Positions 1 to 9,567 are shown, counted from the stretch's first letter. The stretch: 63,517 bases of DNA from Flavobacterium sp. (GCA_018883065.1 VEQT01000007.1:1-63517); one strand, 5' to 3'. Notes: generated by a model from the letters alone, not told the origin. Numbers and translations are program-made.

Positions 1-488
1 CCATTACACGTTCCACAGGTTTTATAACTTACCCCAGCCGCTTGAATTTTGCGTTTTACTTTTACTTTTTTCTCTACGCCGTTGGCAATTTCTTCTAGCG
101 TCAATTTTACTTTGATGCGCAAATTACTACCCTTCACCCGACGTTGGCCTCCGCCACCGCCAAATCCGCCGAAACCACCAAATCCGCCGCCACCAAAAAT
201 GTCGCCAAATTGGCTGAAAATGTCATCCATATTCATGCCACCGCCGCCATATCCGCCGCCGCCACCTTCAAAGGCTTGGTGTCCAAATTGATCGTATTTG
301 GCTTTTTTATTGGGATCGCTGAGCACCTCATAGGCCTCTGCCGCCAATTTAAATTTTTCTTCGGCTTCTTTGTTTCCGGGGTTTTTATCGGGATGGAATT
401 CAATCGCTTTTTTTCGGTAGGCCTTTTTAATTTCGGCCTCCGAAGCTGATTTGGTAATTCCTAAAATTTCGTAGAAATCCTTTTTCAT
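1..488 (-). CDS. dnaJ: Chaperone protein DnaJ (partial, C-terminal part outside window)
   Basis: Hsp40 co-chaperone that stimulates DnaK ATPase and delivers unfolded clients in the cytoplasm. The visible ~162 residues start [11 protein letters not shown] and contain a full J domain with the HPD motif at residues 32-34, then a long Gly-rich (G/F) linker around residues 75-110. The beginning of the cysteine-rich zinc domain (TCGTCNG) lies at the window edge. The remainder runs off the left end, so this is partial only because of the window. It lies 11 bp downstream of grpE on the same strand and is probably co-transcribed from the promoter at 1096-1128. Confidence 0.97.
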   Translation of the reverse strand, partial: MKKDFYEILGITKSASEAEIKKAYRKKAIEFHPDKNPGNKEAEEKFKLAAEAYEVLSDPNKKAKYDQFGHQAFEGGGGGYGGGGMNMDDIFSQFGDIFGGGGFGGFGGFGGGGGQRRVKGSNLRIKVKLTLEEIANGVEKKVKVKRKIQAAGVSYKTCGTCN

Positions 489-499
489 GGTTGTATATT

Positions 500-1042
500 T
501 TAATGGCCAATAACCACTTTAGGGAAACGAATAATTTTGTCGCCCAGTTTGTATCCTTTTTCAATTACGTCTACCACTTTGCCTTTTAAGTTGGGAGATG
601 GCGCGGGTATTTGGGTAATGGCTTCGGCATAATCGGCATCAAAAATATCACCGGTTTTAATGGCTACTTCTTCTAATCCTTTGGAAACCAAGGTTGATTT
701 TAATTTTTCGTGAATGAGCTCAACCCCTTTTAACAACACATCGTCATCTGATTTTTTGATCTCCACCAATGCGCGATCAAAATCATCCAGCACAGGCAAT
801 AAGGATTGCAATACATCTTGATTGGCCGTTTTAAATAATTCGATGCGTTCTTTGGCATTGCGGCGTTTAAAGTTTTCAAACTCGGCAAACAAGCGCAAAT
901 GCTTGTCTTTTTCGCTAGCTAAATCTTCTTGCAATTGTTGTTCAGGCGAAAGGGCATCTGCCGCTGCGATTCCTTCCTCTTGGGTTTGTTCGGTGTGTAT
1001 TGGATCTACCACTTCATCCTGTTCTTTTTTCTCCGTAGTCAT
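500..1042 (-). CDS. grpE: Nucleotide exchange factor GrpE
   Basis: GrpE releases ADP from DnaK and works with DnaJ in the cytoplasmic Hsp70 cycle. The 180-residue product has an acidic, disordered N-terminus, then the long helix ([16 protein letters not shown]) and the C-terminal beta domain ending [15 protein letters not shown] chose the ATG at 1042 (MTTEKKEQ), not an upstream ATG at 1087, because the upstream one lies at the predicted transcription start and would add non-conserved residues. Gene order grpE-dnaJ is conserved in Bacteroidetes. Confidence 0.96.
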   Translation of the reverse strand: MTTEKKEQDEVVDPIHTEQTQEEGIAAADALSPEQQLQEDLASEKDKHLRLFAEFENFKRRNAKERIELFKTANQDVLQSLLPVLDDFDRALVEIKKSDDDVLLKGVELIHEKLKSTLVSKGLEEVAIKTGDIFDADYAEAITQIPAPSPNLKGKVVDVIEKGYKLGDKIIRFPKVVIGH

Positions 1043-1095
1043 CTTGAACGTATCTTTTATTCGATTGATAAACATTATTTTTTGCAAGTGAATTG

Positions 1096-1128
1096 CAAAA
1101 GTATTGCCAATTCTTAAAAAATGTCAAA
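1096..1128 (-). promoter_or_regulatory. Putative Bacteroidetes promoter for grpE-dnaJ
   Basis: On the minus strand, TACTTTTG (complement of 1096-1103) matches the TAnnTTTG -7 element. A TTTG -33 element (complement of 1125-1128) lies 21 bp upstream. Predicted leader about 48 nt before the grpE ATG at 1042. Confidence 0.6.
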
Positions 1129-1192
1129 TTGTCACCTTTTATTTTTAAGTGAATTGGCAGATTGTAGGTTGGTCGTTTTGAAATAAACTGAT

Positions 1193-2098
1193 TTAAAGCA
1201 AGCAATTGCGCAGCGCTAAATTAGCGGTGGGAAATTGGAAAACATAGCCAGCATCAATCGCTTTTTGGCAGCTAATTTGGGTGTCGGTAAACAACAATTG
1301 ATGCATTTCGCCCAAAACAAATTGCATCACCCATTGCGGCGTGGCCGGCAACCACAGAGGTCGATTGAGTATTTTGGCCATTAAGTGGGTTTGTTTTCGG
1401 TTGCTAATGGATTCGGGAGCAACGGCATTGTATACGCCTTCCCATTGGTTTTCCATGGCATACACATACATTCCAACCACATCTTGCAAATGAATCCAAG
1501 ACTGCATTTGAGTGCCAGTACCCATAATTGAACCAATGCCAAATTTAATGGGTGCTGCCATTTGCGGAAGGGCTCCGCCCTGTGCAGCAAATACAACGGC
1601 CGTGCGCAATTGACAGACCTTTATTCCCAAAGAGTTAAACAACGAAGTTTGTTTTTCCCACTGCACCACAACTTCAGCCAAAAAGCCAGTCGAATGCTCG
1701 GTTGAATTTTCGGTATACAATTCTTGTGTTGCATTGGGATATATGGCCGTTCCAGAAGCGGCGATTATTTGCCGTACCGAATGCGAGCTGCCTTGTAGGG
1801 CTTTGTATAACGTTTGGGCCGTATCGATGCGGCTGCTTAGAATTTCGTTTTTATATTTGGCGGTCCAACGTTTGGCGATTGTAGCTCCAGCCAAATGAAT
1901 AATTACTTCTACATTTTCAAGTGCGGCTGAATCGAGTTGGTGCTTGGCTGGATTCCACAAAAAACCTTTGAAGTTGGGCGTATTTTGTATTTTTTTTGAA
2001 GACGTAGTAAGGTAATGTACCTCGTGATTCTTTTGCAACAATTGCTCAACCACTGCTTTTCCAATTAATCCTGTAGCGCCTGTAACTAAAACAACCAT
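1193..2098 (-). CDS. TIGR01777 family NAD(P)-dependent epimerase (YfcH/SDR39U1-like)
   Basis: Extended short-chain dehydrogenase/reductase of the TIGR01777 family; the physiological substrate is unknown. The Rossmann motif GATGLIG is at residues 6-12, IIHLAGATI follows, and a DUF1731-like C-terminal region (PLWLPATPQWVMQFVLGEMHQ) closes the protein at 301 residues, normal for the family. The start at 2098 (MVVLVTGATG) is preferred over an ATG 15 bp upstream because family members begin directly with the first beta strand and the -7 element at 2111-2118 sits just upstream. It is separated from grpE by 150 bp and probably transcribed alone. Confidence 0.9.
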   Translation of the reverse strand: MVVLVTGATGLIGKAVVEQLLQKNHEVHYLTTSSKKIQNTPNFKGFLWNPAKHQLDSAALENVEVIIHLAGATIAKRWTAKYKNEILSSRIDTAQTLYKALQGSSHSVRQIIAASGTAIYPNATQELYTENSTEHSTGFLAEVVVQWEKQTSLFNSLGIKVCQLRTAVVFAAQGGALPQMAAPIKFGIGSIMGTGTQMQSWIHLQDVVGMYVYAMENQWEGVYNAVAPESISNRKQTHLMAKILNRPLWLPATPQWVMQFVLGEMHQLLFTDTQISCQKAIDAGYVFQFPTANLALRNCLL

Positions 2099-2110
2099 AA
2101 TTTTTTTTGG

Positions 2111-2118
2111 CAAATATA
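2111..2118 (-). promoter_or_regulatory. Putative -7 element for the TIGR01777 gene
   Basis: TATATTTG on the minus strand, an exact TAnnTTTG match 12 bp before the ATG. No convincing -33 element was seen. Leader would be very short. Confidence 0.45.
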
Positions 2119-2233
2119 GGCTTTTTGTTTAATCGTAAATACGTTTTAGTTAAACAAAATATTTACAAATTATACTAGGAAATCAATAAAGAGGAGCTAA
2201 ATGTTAAATTTTCAAAAAATATTAGTACTATGT

Positions 2234-2266
2234 TTTGCATATTACTTTAGAATGTACATATATTTG
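2234..2266 (+). promoter_or_regulatory. Putative promoter for padR-pspC
   Basis: TTTG at 2234-2237, a 21-bp spacer, then TATATTTG at 2259-2266, matching the Bacteroidetes -33/-7 consensus. The ATG of padR follows at 2293. Since PadR regulators commonly repress their own operon, an operator may overlap this AT-rich stretch; no clear palindrome was identified. Confidence 0.6.
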
Positions 2267-2292
2267 CATAAGAAATTACTAAGTATACCACT

Positions 2293-2622
2293 ATGAATAT
2301 TGAAAACACCAAAGCACAAATGCGAAAAGGCGTGTTGGAGTTTTGCATCCTCTCGGTCTTAAAAGAGAAAGATGCCTATACTTCAGAAATTTTAGACACG
2401 CTCAAAAACGCCAAATTACTGGTTGTAGAAGGCACGGTTTATCCGCTGCTCACTCGACTCAAAAATGACGGTTTATTAAACTACCGTTGGGAAGAATCAA
2501 CTTCGGGGCCGCCAAGAAAATATTATGGCTTAACTGAAGACGGCCAAACCTTTTTGCACGAGCTCAACGACACCTGGAAAGAATTATCCGATGCCGTGGC
2601 ACTAATCACAAACCAAAACTAA
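2293..2622 (+). CDS. PadR family transcriptional regulator
   Basis: A 109-residue winged-helix repressor. The N-terminal PadR domain is visible as RKGVLEFCILSVLKEKDAYT, the recognition segment VVEGTVYPLLTRLKNDGLL, and the wing GPPRKYYGLTEDG. It is the short (s1) PadR form with a minimal C-terminal helix. It is followed after 5 bp by a PspC-domain gene, a pairing common in Flavobacteria that suggests envelope-stress control of that membrane protein. The effector is unknown. Confidence 0.92.
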   Translation: MNIENTKAQMRKGVLEFCILSVLKEKDAYTSEILDTLKNAKLLVVEGTVYPLLTRLKNDGLLNYRWEESTSGPPRKYYGLTEDGQTFLHELNDTWKELSDAVALITNQN

Positions 2623-2627
2623 CTGTC

Positions 2628-4322
2628 ATGAATAAAACTGTAAACATCAACTTAGGAGGAATTGTATTCCACATAGACGAAGAAGCCTTCTTGAAATTAT
2701 CCAACTATTTGGATGCCATAAAACGTTCGCTCAACAACACAGCGGGTCAAGACGAAATTATCAAAGACATTGAGTTGCGTATTGCCGAACTGATTTCAGC
2801 CAAACACAGCAGCGAAAAACAAGTAATTGTCATGTCTGAACTGGACGAAGTAATTGCCGTAATGGGCCAACCCGAAGATTACCGTATTGAAGGCGACACC
2901 AACGATGCTGATCAACCAAAAACAGAAAATGGAAATTCATCTGCCAAAACCAAAACCAAAAAACTTTACCGCGACAAAGACGACGCTATGATTGGCGGCG
3001 TACTTTCTGGCTTAGGGTATTATTTTGGGATTGAGCGCGTGTATTTGCGATTGATTTTACTCGTGGCCTTGTTGTTTTACGGATTTGGATTTTTAACCTA
3101 CATCATCCTTTGGATCGTGATTCCAGAAGCCAAAACAACGTCTGAAAAATTAGAAATGAAAGGCGAGCCGGTTAACATTTCCTCAATCGAGAAAAAGGTG
3201 CGCGAAGAATTTAACAATGTGTCCGATAAAATCAAAAACAAAGACTACGATTCGTTGGGCAACCAATTAAAATCAAATGCCAGTAAGGTGGGCTTAACAT
3301 TGAGTGAAGTAATCCACAACGTCATCAAATTGTTTGGCAAAATAGTAGGTATTGTTCTCGTTGTATTCAGTGTATTGTGTTTGGTTGGAATTACCTTTGT
3401 GAGTTTTACCTTCAGCAGTACTAGCTTTACCGAATTCCCATGGACCAATTACATATTGGCTGGTAACTTGGCCGAATACCCGGCTTGGATTTTTGGACTA
3501 CTCACTTGGTTTGCCCTTGGAATTCCAGCCTTTTTTGTAACGCTATTGGGCTTTAAATTAATCACCCCTCGCAGCAATTCCATCGGGAAACCTGCCAAAT
3601 ACACACTTCTTACGCTATGTATTCTCTCCTTTATTGCATTAAGCTATGTGGGAGTTAGTCAGGTGTCTGAATACAAATTGGCAGGAAAATCAATCCAAAA
3701 AGATGCTTTGCCTGTTACAGCTAAAGACACTCTAAACATCAGTTTCCAACACGACGAAAGTTTTGGATCAGAAGAAGGCGAAGATGCTTTTTTGGTAACA
3801 CAAGACGCACAAAATCATTCGGTGATTTACTCGAATAACATTCGCTTTAACGTATACAAATCGGCAGATAGCACAACCTATTTGGAAATCGTGCGCAAAG
3901 CCCGAGGTAAAAAAGCAACGGAAGCGCGAAACTCGGCCGAGAATATAAATTACAGCTATAGTTTTTCAAACAACAACCTGGTATTGAATGACTTTTTATT
4001 GACCGATGTGAAAAATAAATTCCGCAATCAAGAGGTGATAATTAATTTATATGTGCCTGAAGGCTTGCATTTTAAAACCGACAGTTCGGTACAACAATTT
4101 GATGATTCGGACAATAGTTTTTTTAATTTGCATTACAGTTCATCCGATTATTTGTATCGCGTTGACAGCCAAAAAGTGGCATGCACCAATTGCCCACCCG
4201 AAGAAAACGATGACAACGATGTAAATGGTGGAATTTCAATAAATGTGGACGAAGACAGCACCTCAACCGAGGTGTCCATCAACGAAGCTGGTGTTCGCGT
4301 AAATCAACGCAAAAACAAGTAA
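2628..4322 (+). CDS. PspC domain-containing membrane protein
   Basis: A 564-residue inner-membrane protein. Residues 1-95 form a soluble domain containing a conserved IKDIELRIAELI helix. The PspC domain follows at about 110-170 (KLYRDKDDAMIGGVLSGLGYYF, then a hydrophobic segment ending ILWIVIPEA). More membrane spans lie near 235-345, and a predicted extracytoplasmic C-terminal domain ends in an acidic tail. The PspC family relates to the phage-shock envelope stress response, but no pspA or pspB is adjacent. It is co-transcribed with padR; its exact role is unproven. Confidence 0.88.
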   Translation: MNKTVNINLGGIVFHIDEEAFLKLSNYLDAIKRSLNNTAGQDEIIKDIELRIAELISAKHSSEKQVIVMSELDEVIAVMGQPEDYRIEGDTNDADQPKTENGNSSAKTKTKKLYRDKDDAMIGGVLSGLGYYFGIERVYLRLILLVALLFYGFGFLTYIILWIVIPEAKTTSEKLEMKGEPVNISSIEKKVREEFNNVSDKIKNKDYDSLGNQLKSNASKVGLTLSEVIHNVIKLFGKIVGIVLVVFSVLCLVGITFVSFTFSSTSFTEFPWTNYILAGNLAEYPAWIFGLLTWFALGIPAFFVTLLGFKLITPRSNSIGKPAKYTLLTLCILSFIALSYVGVSQVSEYKLAGKSIQKDALPVTAKDTLNISFQHDESFGSEEGEDAFLVTQDAQNHSVIYSNNIRFNVYKSADSTTYLEIVRKARGKKATEARNSAENINYSYSFSNNNLVLNDFLLTDVKNKFRNQEVIINLYVPEGLHFKTDSSVQQFDDSDNSFFNLHYSSSDYLYRVDSQKVACTNCPPEENDDNDVNGGISINVDEDSTSTEVSINEAGVRVNQRKNK

Positions 4323-4398
4323 AAGTAAAAGGCAGATTTACCCATTTATTTTATTCTGAATTGGTTATAAATAGTTCTCTTTTGTTAACAAAATAACC

Positions 4399-4428
4399 TT
4401 GAGTAAACCATAAAAAATAGTATTTTTA
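4399..4428 (+). promoter_or_regulatory. Possible promoter for the parAB-dapB-lepB operon
   Basis: TTG at 4399-4401, a 19-bp spacer and TATTTTTA at 4421-4428, one mismatch from TAnnTTTG. The parA ATG is at 4451. Confidence 0.4.
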
Positions 4429-4450
4429 CGGCTCAAATTTCAAAAAATAA

Positions 4451-5218
4451 ATGGGTAAAATCATTGCCATAGCAAATCAAAAAGGCGGCGTAGGCAAAAC
4501 AACTACATCAGTAAACTTAGCAGCTTCCCTGGGTGTTTTAGAAAAAAAAGTACTCCTCATTGATGCTGATCCGCAAGCCAATGCCAGTTCGGGCTTGGGT
4601 ATTGACGTTGAAAACATCACTGTTGGAACCTACCAAGTACTCGAACACAGCAATAGCCCTGTCGAAGCCATTTTGCCATGCTCTGCACCCAATGTATCGG
4701 TAATTGCCGCTCACATTGATTTGGTGGCCATTGAAATTGAGTTGGTTGACAAAGAAAACCGCGAGTACATGCTGAAGCAAGCCTTGTCCAGCATCAAAGA
4801 CGAGTACGATTATATCCTCATTGACTGTGCGCCTTCGTTGGGATTGCTTACACTCAATGCCTTAACTGCCGCTGATTCGGTGGTAATTCCCATTCAATGC
4901 GAATACTATGCACTAGAAGGTTTAGGCAAATTGCTCAACACCATTAAAAGTGTTCAAAAAATACACAACCCCCAATTAGATATCGAAGGTTTATTGCTCA
5001 CCATGTTTGATTCGCGTTTGCGCCTATCCAATCAAGTGGTCGAAGAAGTTCAGAAGCACTTCAACGACATGGTGTTTAAAACCATCATTCAACGCACCGT
5101 AAAATTGAGCGAAGCCCCAAGTTATGGCGAAAGCATCATCAACTACGACGCAACCAGCAAAGGCGCAACCAATTACCTGCACCTTGCCCAAGAAATCATC
5201 AAGAAAAACAGCATTTAA
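4451..5218 (+). CDS. parA: Chromosome partitioning ATPase ParA (Soj)
   Basis: Deviant Walker ATPase that moves ParB-parS complexes and helps segregate the replication origin. The 255-residue protein has KGGVGKTT at residues 11-18, the Walker A' region IDADPQAN, and the Walker B segment YDYILIDCAPSLG. The short N-terminus without a DNA-binding extension marks the chromosomal Soj type, not a plasmid ParA. parB follows after 2 bp. No copy of the parS palindrome was seen in this window. Confidence 0.96.
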   Translation: MGKIIAIANQKGGVGKTTTSVNLAASLGVLEKKVLLIDADPQANASSGLGIDVENITVGTYQVLEHSNSPVEAILPCSAPNVSVIAAHIDLVAIEIELVDKENREYMLKQALSSIKDEYDYILIDCAPSLGLLTLNALTAADSVVIPIQCEYYALEGLGKLLNTIKSVQKIHNPQLDIEGLLLTMFDSRLRLSNQVVEEVQKHFNDMVFKTIIQRTVKLSEAPSYGESIINYDATSKGATNYLHLAQEIIKKNSI

Positions 5219-5220
5219 GT

Positions 5221-6120
5221 ATGGCTCAAGCAGGAAAAAAACAAGCCATGGGCAGAGGTCTATCGGCCTTATTGAAAGACCCAGATAACAACATCCAATC
5301 GGTAGCCGATAAAAATGCCGATAAGGTGGTGGGCAACATCATTGAACTGGATATTGAGGCCATTGAGATCAATCCGTTTCAACCGCGTAGCAATTTTAAC
5401 GAAGAAACACTACAAGAATTAGCCGGTTCTATTCGAGAATTGGGCGTGATTCAACCCATTACAGTACGTAAAACCGATTTCAACAAATACCAATTGATCT
5501 CGGGAGAACGAAGATTACGCGCCTCCAAATCAGCTGGATTGTCCACCATTCCGGCCTACATTCGCATTGCCAACGACCAAGAATCATTAACCATGGCTTT
5601 GGTTGAAAACATTCAACGCCACGATTTAGATCCCATAGAAATTGCCTTGTCTTACCAACGTTTGATTGATGAAATTCAACTCACCCAAGAACAAATGAGT
5701 GAGCGCGTGGGTAAAAAACGATCAACCATTGCCAACTATTTGCGTTTATTAAAATTGGATCCGATAATCCAAACCGGAATTCGCGATGGCTTTATCAGTA
5801 TGGGTCACGGCCGAGCAATCATAAACATCGATAACTTAGAGGTTCAAACTGATATTTACCAAAAAATTGTCAGTCAAAATTTATCGGTACGTGAAACTGA
5901 AGCACTGGTAAAAGCGTACCAAGACAGTTTAAAACCAGCTGCCAAAAAACCAGCCAAAGCCAGCTCCTTCCCTATTGAAGAATCGCACATCAAGTCATTT
6001 GGCGCCTATTTTGGCACCAAAGTTGAAGTGAAACTAAGCGGAAATGGCAAAGGGAAAATCAACATTCCATTTCATTCCGAAGAAGATTTTAACCGCATTC
6101 TCAAACTGATACAAGGCTAG
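5221..6120 (+). CDS. parB: Chromosome partitioning protein ParB (Spo0J)
   Basis: CTP-dependent DNA clamp that loads at parS sites. The 299-residue protein has the N-terminal RGLSALL signature, the ParB/CTPase domain with LISGERRLRASKSAGL near residues 88-103, and a helix-turn-helix around 155-180 (MSERVGKKRSTIANYLRLLKL). The C-terminal dimerisation domain ends in HSEEDFNRILKLIQG. Its TAG stop shares a base with the GTG start of the next gene, so translation is probably coupled. Confidence 0.96.
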   Translation: MAQAGKKQAMGRGLSALLKDPDNNIQSVADKNADKVVGNIIELDIEAIEINPFQPRSNFNEETLQELAGSIRELGVIQPITVRKTDFNKYQLISGERRLRASKSAGLSTIPAYIRIANDQESLTMALVENIQRHDLDPIEIALSYQRLIDEIQLTQEQMSERVGKKRSTIANYLRLLKLDPIIQTGIRDGFISMGHGRAIINIDNLEVQTDIYQKIVSQNLSVRETEALVKAYQDSLKPAAKKPAKASSFPIEESHIKSFGAYFGTKVEVKLSGNGKGKINIPFHSEEDFNRILKLIQG

Positions 6121-6683
6121 TGCGTTTGGTTGGGTACATAGTGTTTGGTTTCTTTTTATTGCAAGGCACTTTTTGTTTTGCACAAGGTGAAACACTGCAA
6201 ATTGAGCGTTCCAAAGACACCCTGCCCGATCGAGAAATCAATCCGTTGGCTCCTGCCAAAGCCGCTTTTTACTCGGCTGTATTGCCTGGTTTGGGACAAG
6301 CCTACAACAAAAAATACTGGAAAATCCCACTGGTTTATGGTGCTATAGGTGCTAGTATTTATTATTATACACTAAACAATAATCGATACCAAACCTACCG
6401 AAATGCCTATAAAGATCGTTTAGCCGGTATTCCCAACGAGGCATTCGACTACTTAGACAATGCACGACTCATTCAAGCCCAGCAATTTTACCAACGCAAC
6501 CGTGATTTGTCGTTGCTGTGTGCCATCGGATTTTATGTTTTAAACATTATTGATGCCAATGTCGACGCGCATTTGGGACAATTTAATGTAAATGACAACC
6601 TGAGTTTTAAACCCGAACTTTATTCTAATGGACTGAACTACAGACCCAGCATGGGCGTAGCACTTAATTATACATTTAAATGA
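6120..6683 (+). CDS. DUF5683 domain-containing envelope protein
   Basis: A 187-residue protein starting with GTG at 6120; the G is shared with the parB stop. The N-terminus is a signal peptide (MRLVGYIVFGFFLLQG, cleavage near FA-Q). The body holds the DUF5683 signature PLAPAKAAFYSAVLPGLGQA, followed by NKKYWKIPLVYGAIGASIYYY, suggesting membrane-associated hairpin helices. Function is unknown. Its position between parB and dapB is conserved in Flavobacteria. The dapB ATG overlaps its stop by four bases (ATGA). Confidence 0.85.
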   Translation: MRLVGYIVFGFFLLQGTFCFAQGETLQIERSKDTLPDREINPLAPAKAAFYSAVLPGLGQAYNKKYWKIPLVYGAIGASIYYYTLNNNRYQTYRNAYKDRLAGIPNEAFDYLDNARLIQAQQFYQRNRDLSLLCAIGFYVLNIIDANVDAHLGQFNVNDNLSFKPELYSNGLNYRPSMGVALNYTFK

Positions 6684-7384
6684 AAATAGCGCTTTTGGGT
6701 TACGGAAAAATGGGGAAAGTCATTGAGAAAGTGGCTGAACAACGCGGGCACCAAATTGTGTTACGCAAAGACAACACAACCTCTTTTGACGGACTTGAAT
6801 TGGCAGATGTTGCCATTGATTTTAGCGTACCAACTTCGGCAGTAGAAAACATCAGTGCGTGTTTTGACCGATTGGTCCCTGTGGTTTGTGGCACAACCGG
6901 CTGGTTGGATGATTACAATAAGGTGGTTGATCTTTGCCAAGAAAAACAAGCTGCATTTTTGTACGGATCTAATTTTAGTTTGGGAGTCAATTTGTTTTTT
7001 GAACTTAATCGAAAATTGGCTCAACTGATGCTGCCGCATGAACAATACAAGGTAAGCATGGAAGAAATTCACCACACCCAAAAACTAGATGCGCCAAGCG
7101 GAACAGCCATTTCCTTGGCCAACGATATTATAGCCAATTCCAACTACAGCAGCTGGACCTTGAGCGATGCTCATGAAAACCAAATTGCCATTTCAGCCAA
7201 ACGCATCGAGAACGTTCCGGGTACACATTCGGTTTTTTATGACTCTGCTGTTGATCAAATTGAAATCAAACACACAGCACACAGCCGCGAAGGATTTGCT
7301 TTGGGATCAGTTCTTGCCGCCGAATGGATTATTGGTAAAAAAGGGGTATTCAGCATGAAAGATGTGCTGCAATTTGAAAAATAA
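6680..7384 (+). CDS. dapB: 4-hydroxy-tetrahydrodipicolinate reductase
   Basis: Catalyses the NAD(P)H-dependent reduction of 4-hydroxy-tetrahydrodipicolinate in the lysine and diaminopimelate pathway, needed for peptidoglycan. The nucleotide-binding motif GYGKMG is at residues 7-12, a glycine-rich CGTTGW loop follows, and the catalytic stretch EIHHTQKLDAPSGTA is intact. At 234 residues it is somewhat shorter than the E. coli enzyme, as in other Bacteroidetes. It overlaps the DUF5683 gene and is 18 bp from lepB, consistent with one operon. Confidence 0.95.
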   Translation: MKIALLGYGKMGKVIEKVAEQRGHQIVLRKDNTTSFDGLELADVAIDFSVPTSAVENISACFDRLVPVVCGTTGWLDDYNKVVDLCQEKQAAFLYGSNFSLGVNLFFELNRKLAQLMLPHEQYKVSMEEIHHTQKLDAPSGTAISLANDIIANSNYSSWTLSDAHENQIAISAKRIENVPGTHSVFYDSAVDQIEIKHTAHSREGFALGSVLAAEWIIGKKGVFSMKDVLQFEK

Positions 7385-7402
7385 ATTTAAATACATAACG
7401 AT

Positions 7403-8947
7403 ATGACACTCATTCAATGGATTCTGTTTTTTGCTTTGTTGCAAATTGTTCACGGTATTGGCACATGGAAAATGTATGTGGCCGTTGGACGAAAATCTTG
7501 GGAGGCATTTGTTCCTGTTTACAATGCAATTCAGTTTATGAAAATACTGAATAGACCAAGCTGGTGGACTATACTTTTGTTTGTGCCCATCGTTAACCTG
7601 ATTATGTTTCCAGTAATTTGGGTAGAAAGTTGCCGTAGTTTTGGATACAACTCAACCAAAGACACGGTATTAGCGGTACTAAGTTTGGGCTTGTATGGCG
7701 CCTATTTGGCCTATACCCAACCCCTAAAACACTTGCCCGAACGCAGTTTAGTGCCTGTAAATAAAACTGCCGACACCGTAAGTTCGTTATTGTTTGCTAT
7801 TGTAGTAGCCACGATTGTTCACACGTATGTCATGCAGCCATTTACTATTCCTACTGCTTCGCTTGAAAAATCGCTTCTAATTGGTGACTTTCTTTTTGTG
7901 AGCAAATTTCACTACGGAGCCCGCACACCACTTACAGCCGTTTCAATGCCAATGGTACATGATAGTATTCCATTTATGCACAAAAAATCATACACCAACT
8001 ACCCACAACTCCCTTATTTTCGATTTCCTGGTTTACAACAAATTGAGCGGAATGACATCGTTGTGTTTAACTGGCCCGTTGATACAGTGTATAAATTCTT
8101 TGATACATCAAAACGCAAAGCACTTAAACCGATCGACAAAAAATCAAACTATGTAAAACGATGCCAAGGAATTCCGGGTGATTCTATGGAAATCAAAGAC
8201 GGACAAGTGTACATCAATCAAAAACCTCTGGTGTTGCCCGAACGTTCACGCATTCAGTTTTCGTATTTAGTAACCACCAATGGAGGAGGTTTTGACGAAT
8301 CGTATTTGCAAAAAGAATTGCAAATTACCGACCCGATCTACATCGACAACCGTACACCAAACACCTACATATTTTCCGCTCTGACTGCAGATTCTGCTGC
8401 TCGTCTCAAGAATAATCCTGTGGTGGTCTCTATTGTTAAAAATATTTCGAAAGAAGCTGATTCATCGGTTTTCCCTCAAAACACAACTTGGAACCGCGAT
8501 AATTTTGGACCAATCTACATTCCTGAAGTCGGAAAAACAGTAGCGTTAAATGCTCAATCCTTGCCGTTTTATGAGCGCATCATCAAAGAATACGAAGGCA
8601 ATACACTTGAGGTGCATGGAAATGAAATTAAAATTAATAACAAAGTAGCCACAAGCTATACCTTCAAACAAAACTACTATTGGATGATGGGTGACAATCG
8701 CCACAACTCTGAAGACAGTCGTTATTGGGGATTTGTACCTGAAAATCATATCGTTGGAAAACCGGTATTCATTTGGTTAAGTGTGGATCCCAATGGCCGT
8801 GGATTGAATAAAATACGTTGGGAACGCGTGTTTACTACTGTAAATGGTGAGGGCGAACCTTTTTCGTATTTGAAGTTTTTCTTGTTGGGATTAGCAGCCT
8901 ATTTTGGCATAAGTTATTTTATCAACAAAAAGAAACAAAACAGCTAA
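7403..8947 (+). CDS. lepB: Signal peptidase I (long Bacteroidetes type)
   Basis: Membrane serine protease that cleaves Sec and Tat signal peptides. At 514 residues it is much longer than typical LepB. Residues 1-105 hold extra membrane helices, a further helix lies near 126-145, and the catalytic serine is S153 (IPTASLEKSLL). The general-base lysine is K252 (YVKRCQGIPGDS). A long insertion separates this from the C-terminal box MMGDNRHNSEDSRYWGFV. A final transmembrane helix lies near the C-terminus (SYLKFFLLGLAAYFG). The gene lies in the parAB-dapB operon. Confidence 0.95.
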   Translation: MTLIQWILFFALLQIVHGIGTWKMYVAVGRKSWEAFVPVYNAIQFMKILNRPSWWTILLFVPIVNLIMFPVIWVESCRSFGYNSTKDTVLAVLSLGLYGAYLAYTQPLKHLPERSLVPVNKTADTVSSLLFAIVVATIVHTYVMQPFTIPTASLEKSLLIGDFLFVSKFHYGARTPLTAVSMPMVHDSIPFMHKKSYTNYPQLPYFRFPGLQQIERNDIVVFNWPVDTVYKFFDTSKRKALKPIDKKSNYVKRCQGIPGDSMEIKDGQVYINQKPLVLPERSRIQFSYLVTTNGGGFDESYLQKELQITDPIYIDNRTPNTYIFSALTADSAARLKNNPVVVSIVKNISKEADSSVFPQNTTWNRDNFGPIYIPEVGKTVALNAQSLPFYERIIKEYEGNTLEVHGNEIKINNKVATSYTFKQNYYWMMGDNRHNSEDSRYWGFVPENHIVGKPVFIWLSVDPNGRGLNKIRWERVFTTVNGEGEPFSYLKFFLLGLAAYFGISYFINKKKQNS

Positions 8948-8955
8948 CATAGGGT

Positions 8956-9567
8956 ATGCAGTCGTTATTTCTTCCTACTTATTTTCCGTCAATTAGCCAT
9001 TTTGTGGCGCTCGCTCAAGCCGATGGCATTCTATTTGAAGTAGAAGATCACTTTCAGAAACAAACCAACCGCAACCGAACCTACATTTACAGTCCCAATG
9101 GTATTCAATTGCTCAATATTCCTATAAAACACAGCAAAGAACGCCACCAAGTTGCCAAAGATGTCAAAATTGAATGGGCTTTTGATTGGCAAAAACAGCA
9201 CTTTAAATCATTGGAAGCGGCCTACCGTACTTCTCCTTTTTTTGAGTTTTTTGAAGATCAGTTAATGCCCATCTTTCACGAAAAACCTACTTTCTTGCTC
9301 GATTTAAATTTCAGGGCAATGGAAATTGTGTTTGGTTGTTTGGGTATGCCCTTTGTGGTTGAAAAAACCACAGAATACGTTCACGAACGTACAGATGTAC
9401 TTGATTTCAGGCATCTGGCCAATGGCAAAAAAGACACCTCTACATTTGAACCTTATCCACAAGTTTTTGCAGACAAGCATGGGTTTTTATCGAATTTGAG
9501 TGTGCTGGATGTTTTGTTTAACGAGGGCCGATTTGCCAAAGAATACCTCAAGCAACAAGTGCTTTAA
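8956..9567 (+). CDS. WbqC family protein
   Basis: A 203-residue member of the WbqC-like family, some of whose members lie in O-antigen loci and are proposed to act in sugar-nucleotide-linked modification. It contains the N-terminal PTYFPSISHFVALAQADGILFEVEDHFQKQ-type segment with aromatic and acidic residues, plus the family's WKKQHFKSLEAAY-like motif (here WQKQHFKSLEAAYRTSPFFEFF). It lies 8 bp after lepB and ends tail-to-tail, overlapping the next gene by four bases. The reaction is not known. Confidence 0.85.
   Translation: MQSLFLPTYFPSISHFVALAQADGILFEVEDHFQKQTNRNRTYIYSPNGIQLLNIPIKHSKERHQVAKDVKIEWAFDWQKQHFKSLEAAYRTSPFFEFFEDQLMPIFHEKPTFLLDLNFRAMEIVFGCLGMPFVVEKTTEYVHERTDVLDFRHLANGKKDTSTFEPYPQVFADKHGFLSNLSVLDVLFNEGRFAKEYLKQQVL

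Noticed and set aside
1014..1205. Minus-strand reading frame of 63 codons upstream of grpE
   Set aside because: It overlaps the grpE promoter and start and has no recognisable features.
4451..6120. Expected parS sites near parAB
   Set aside because: I looked for the palindromic parS consensus and found no match; the sequence TTCCACAGG near position 10 is not a palindrome.
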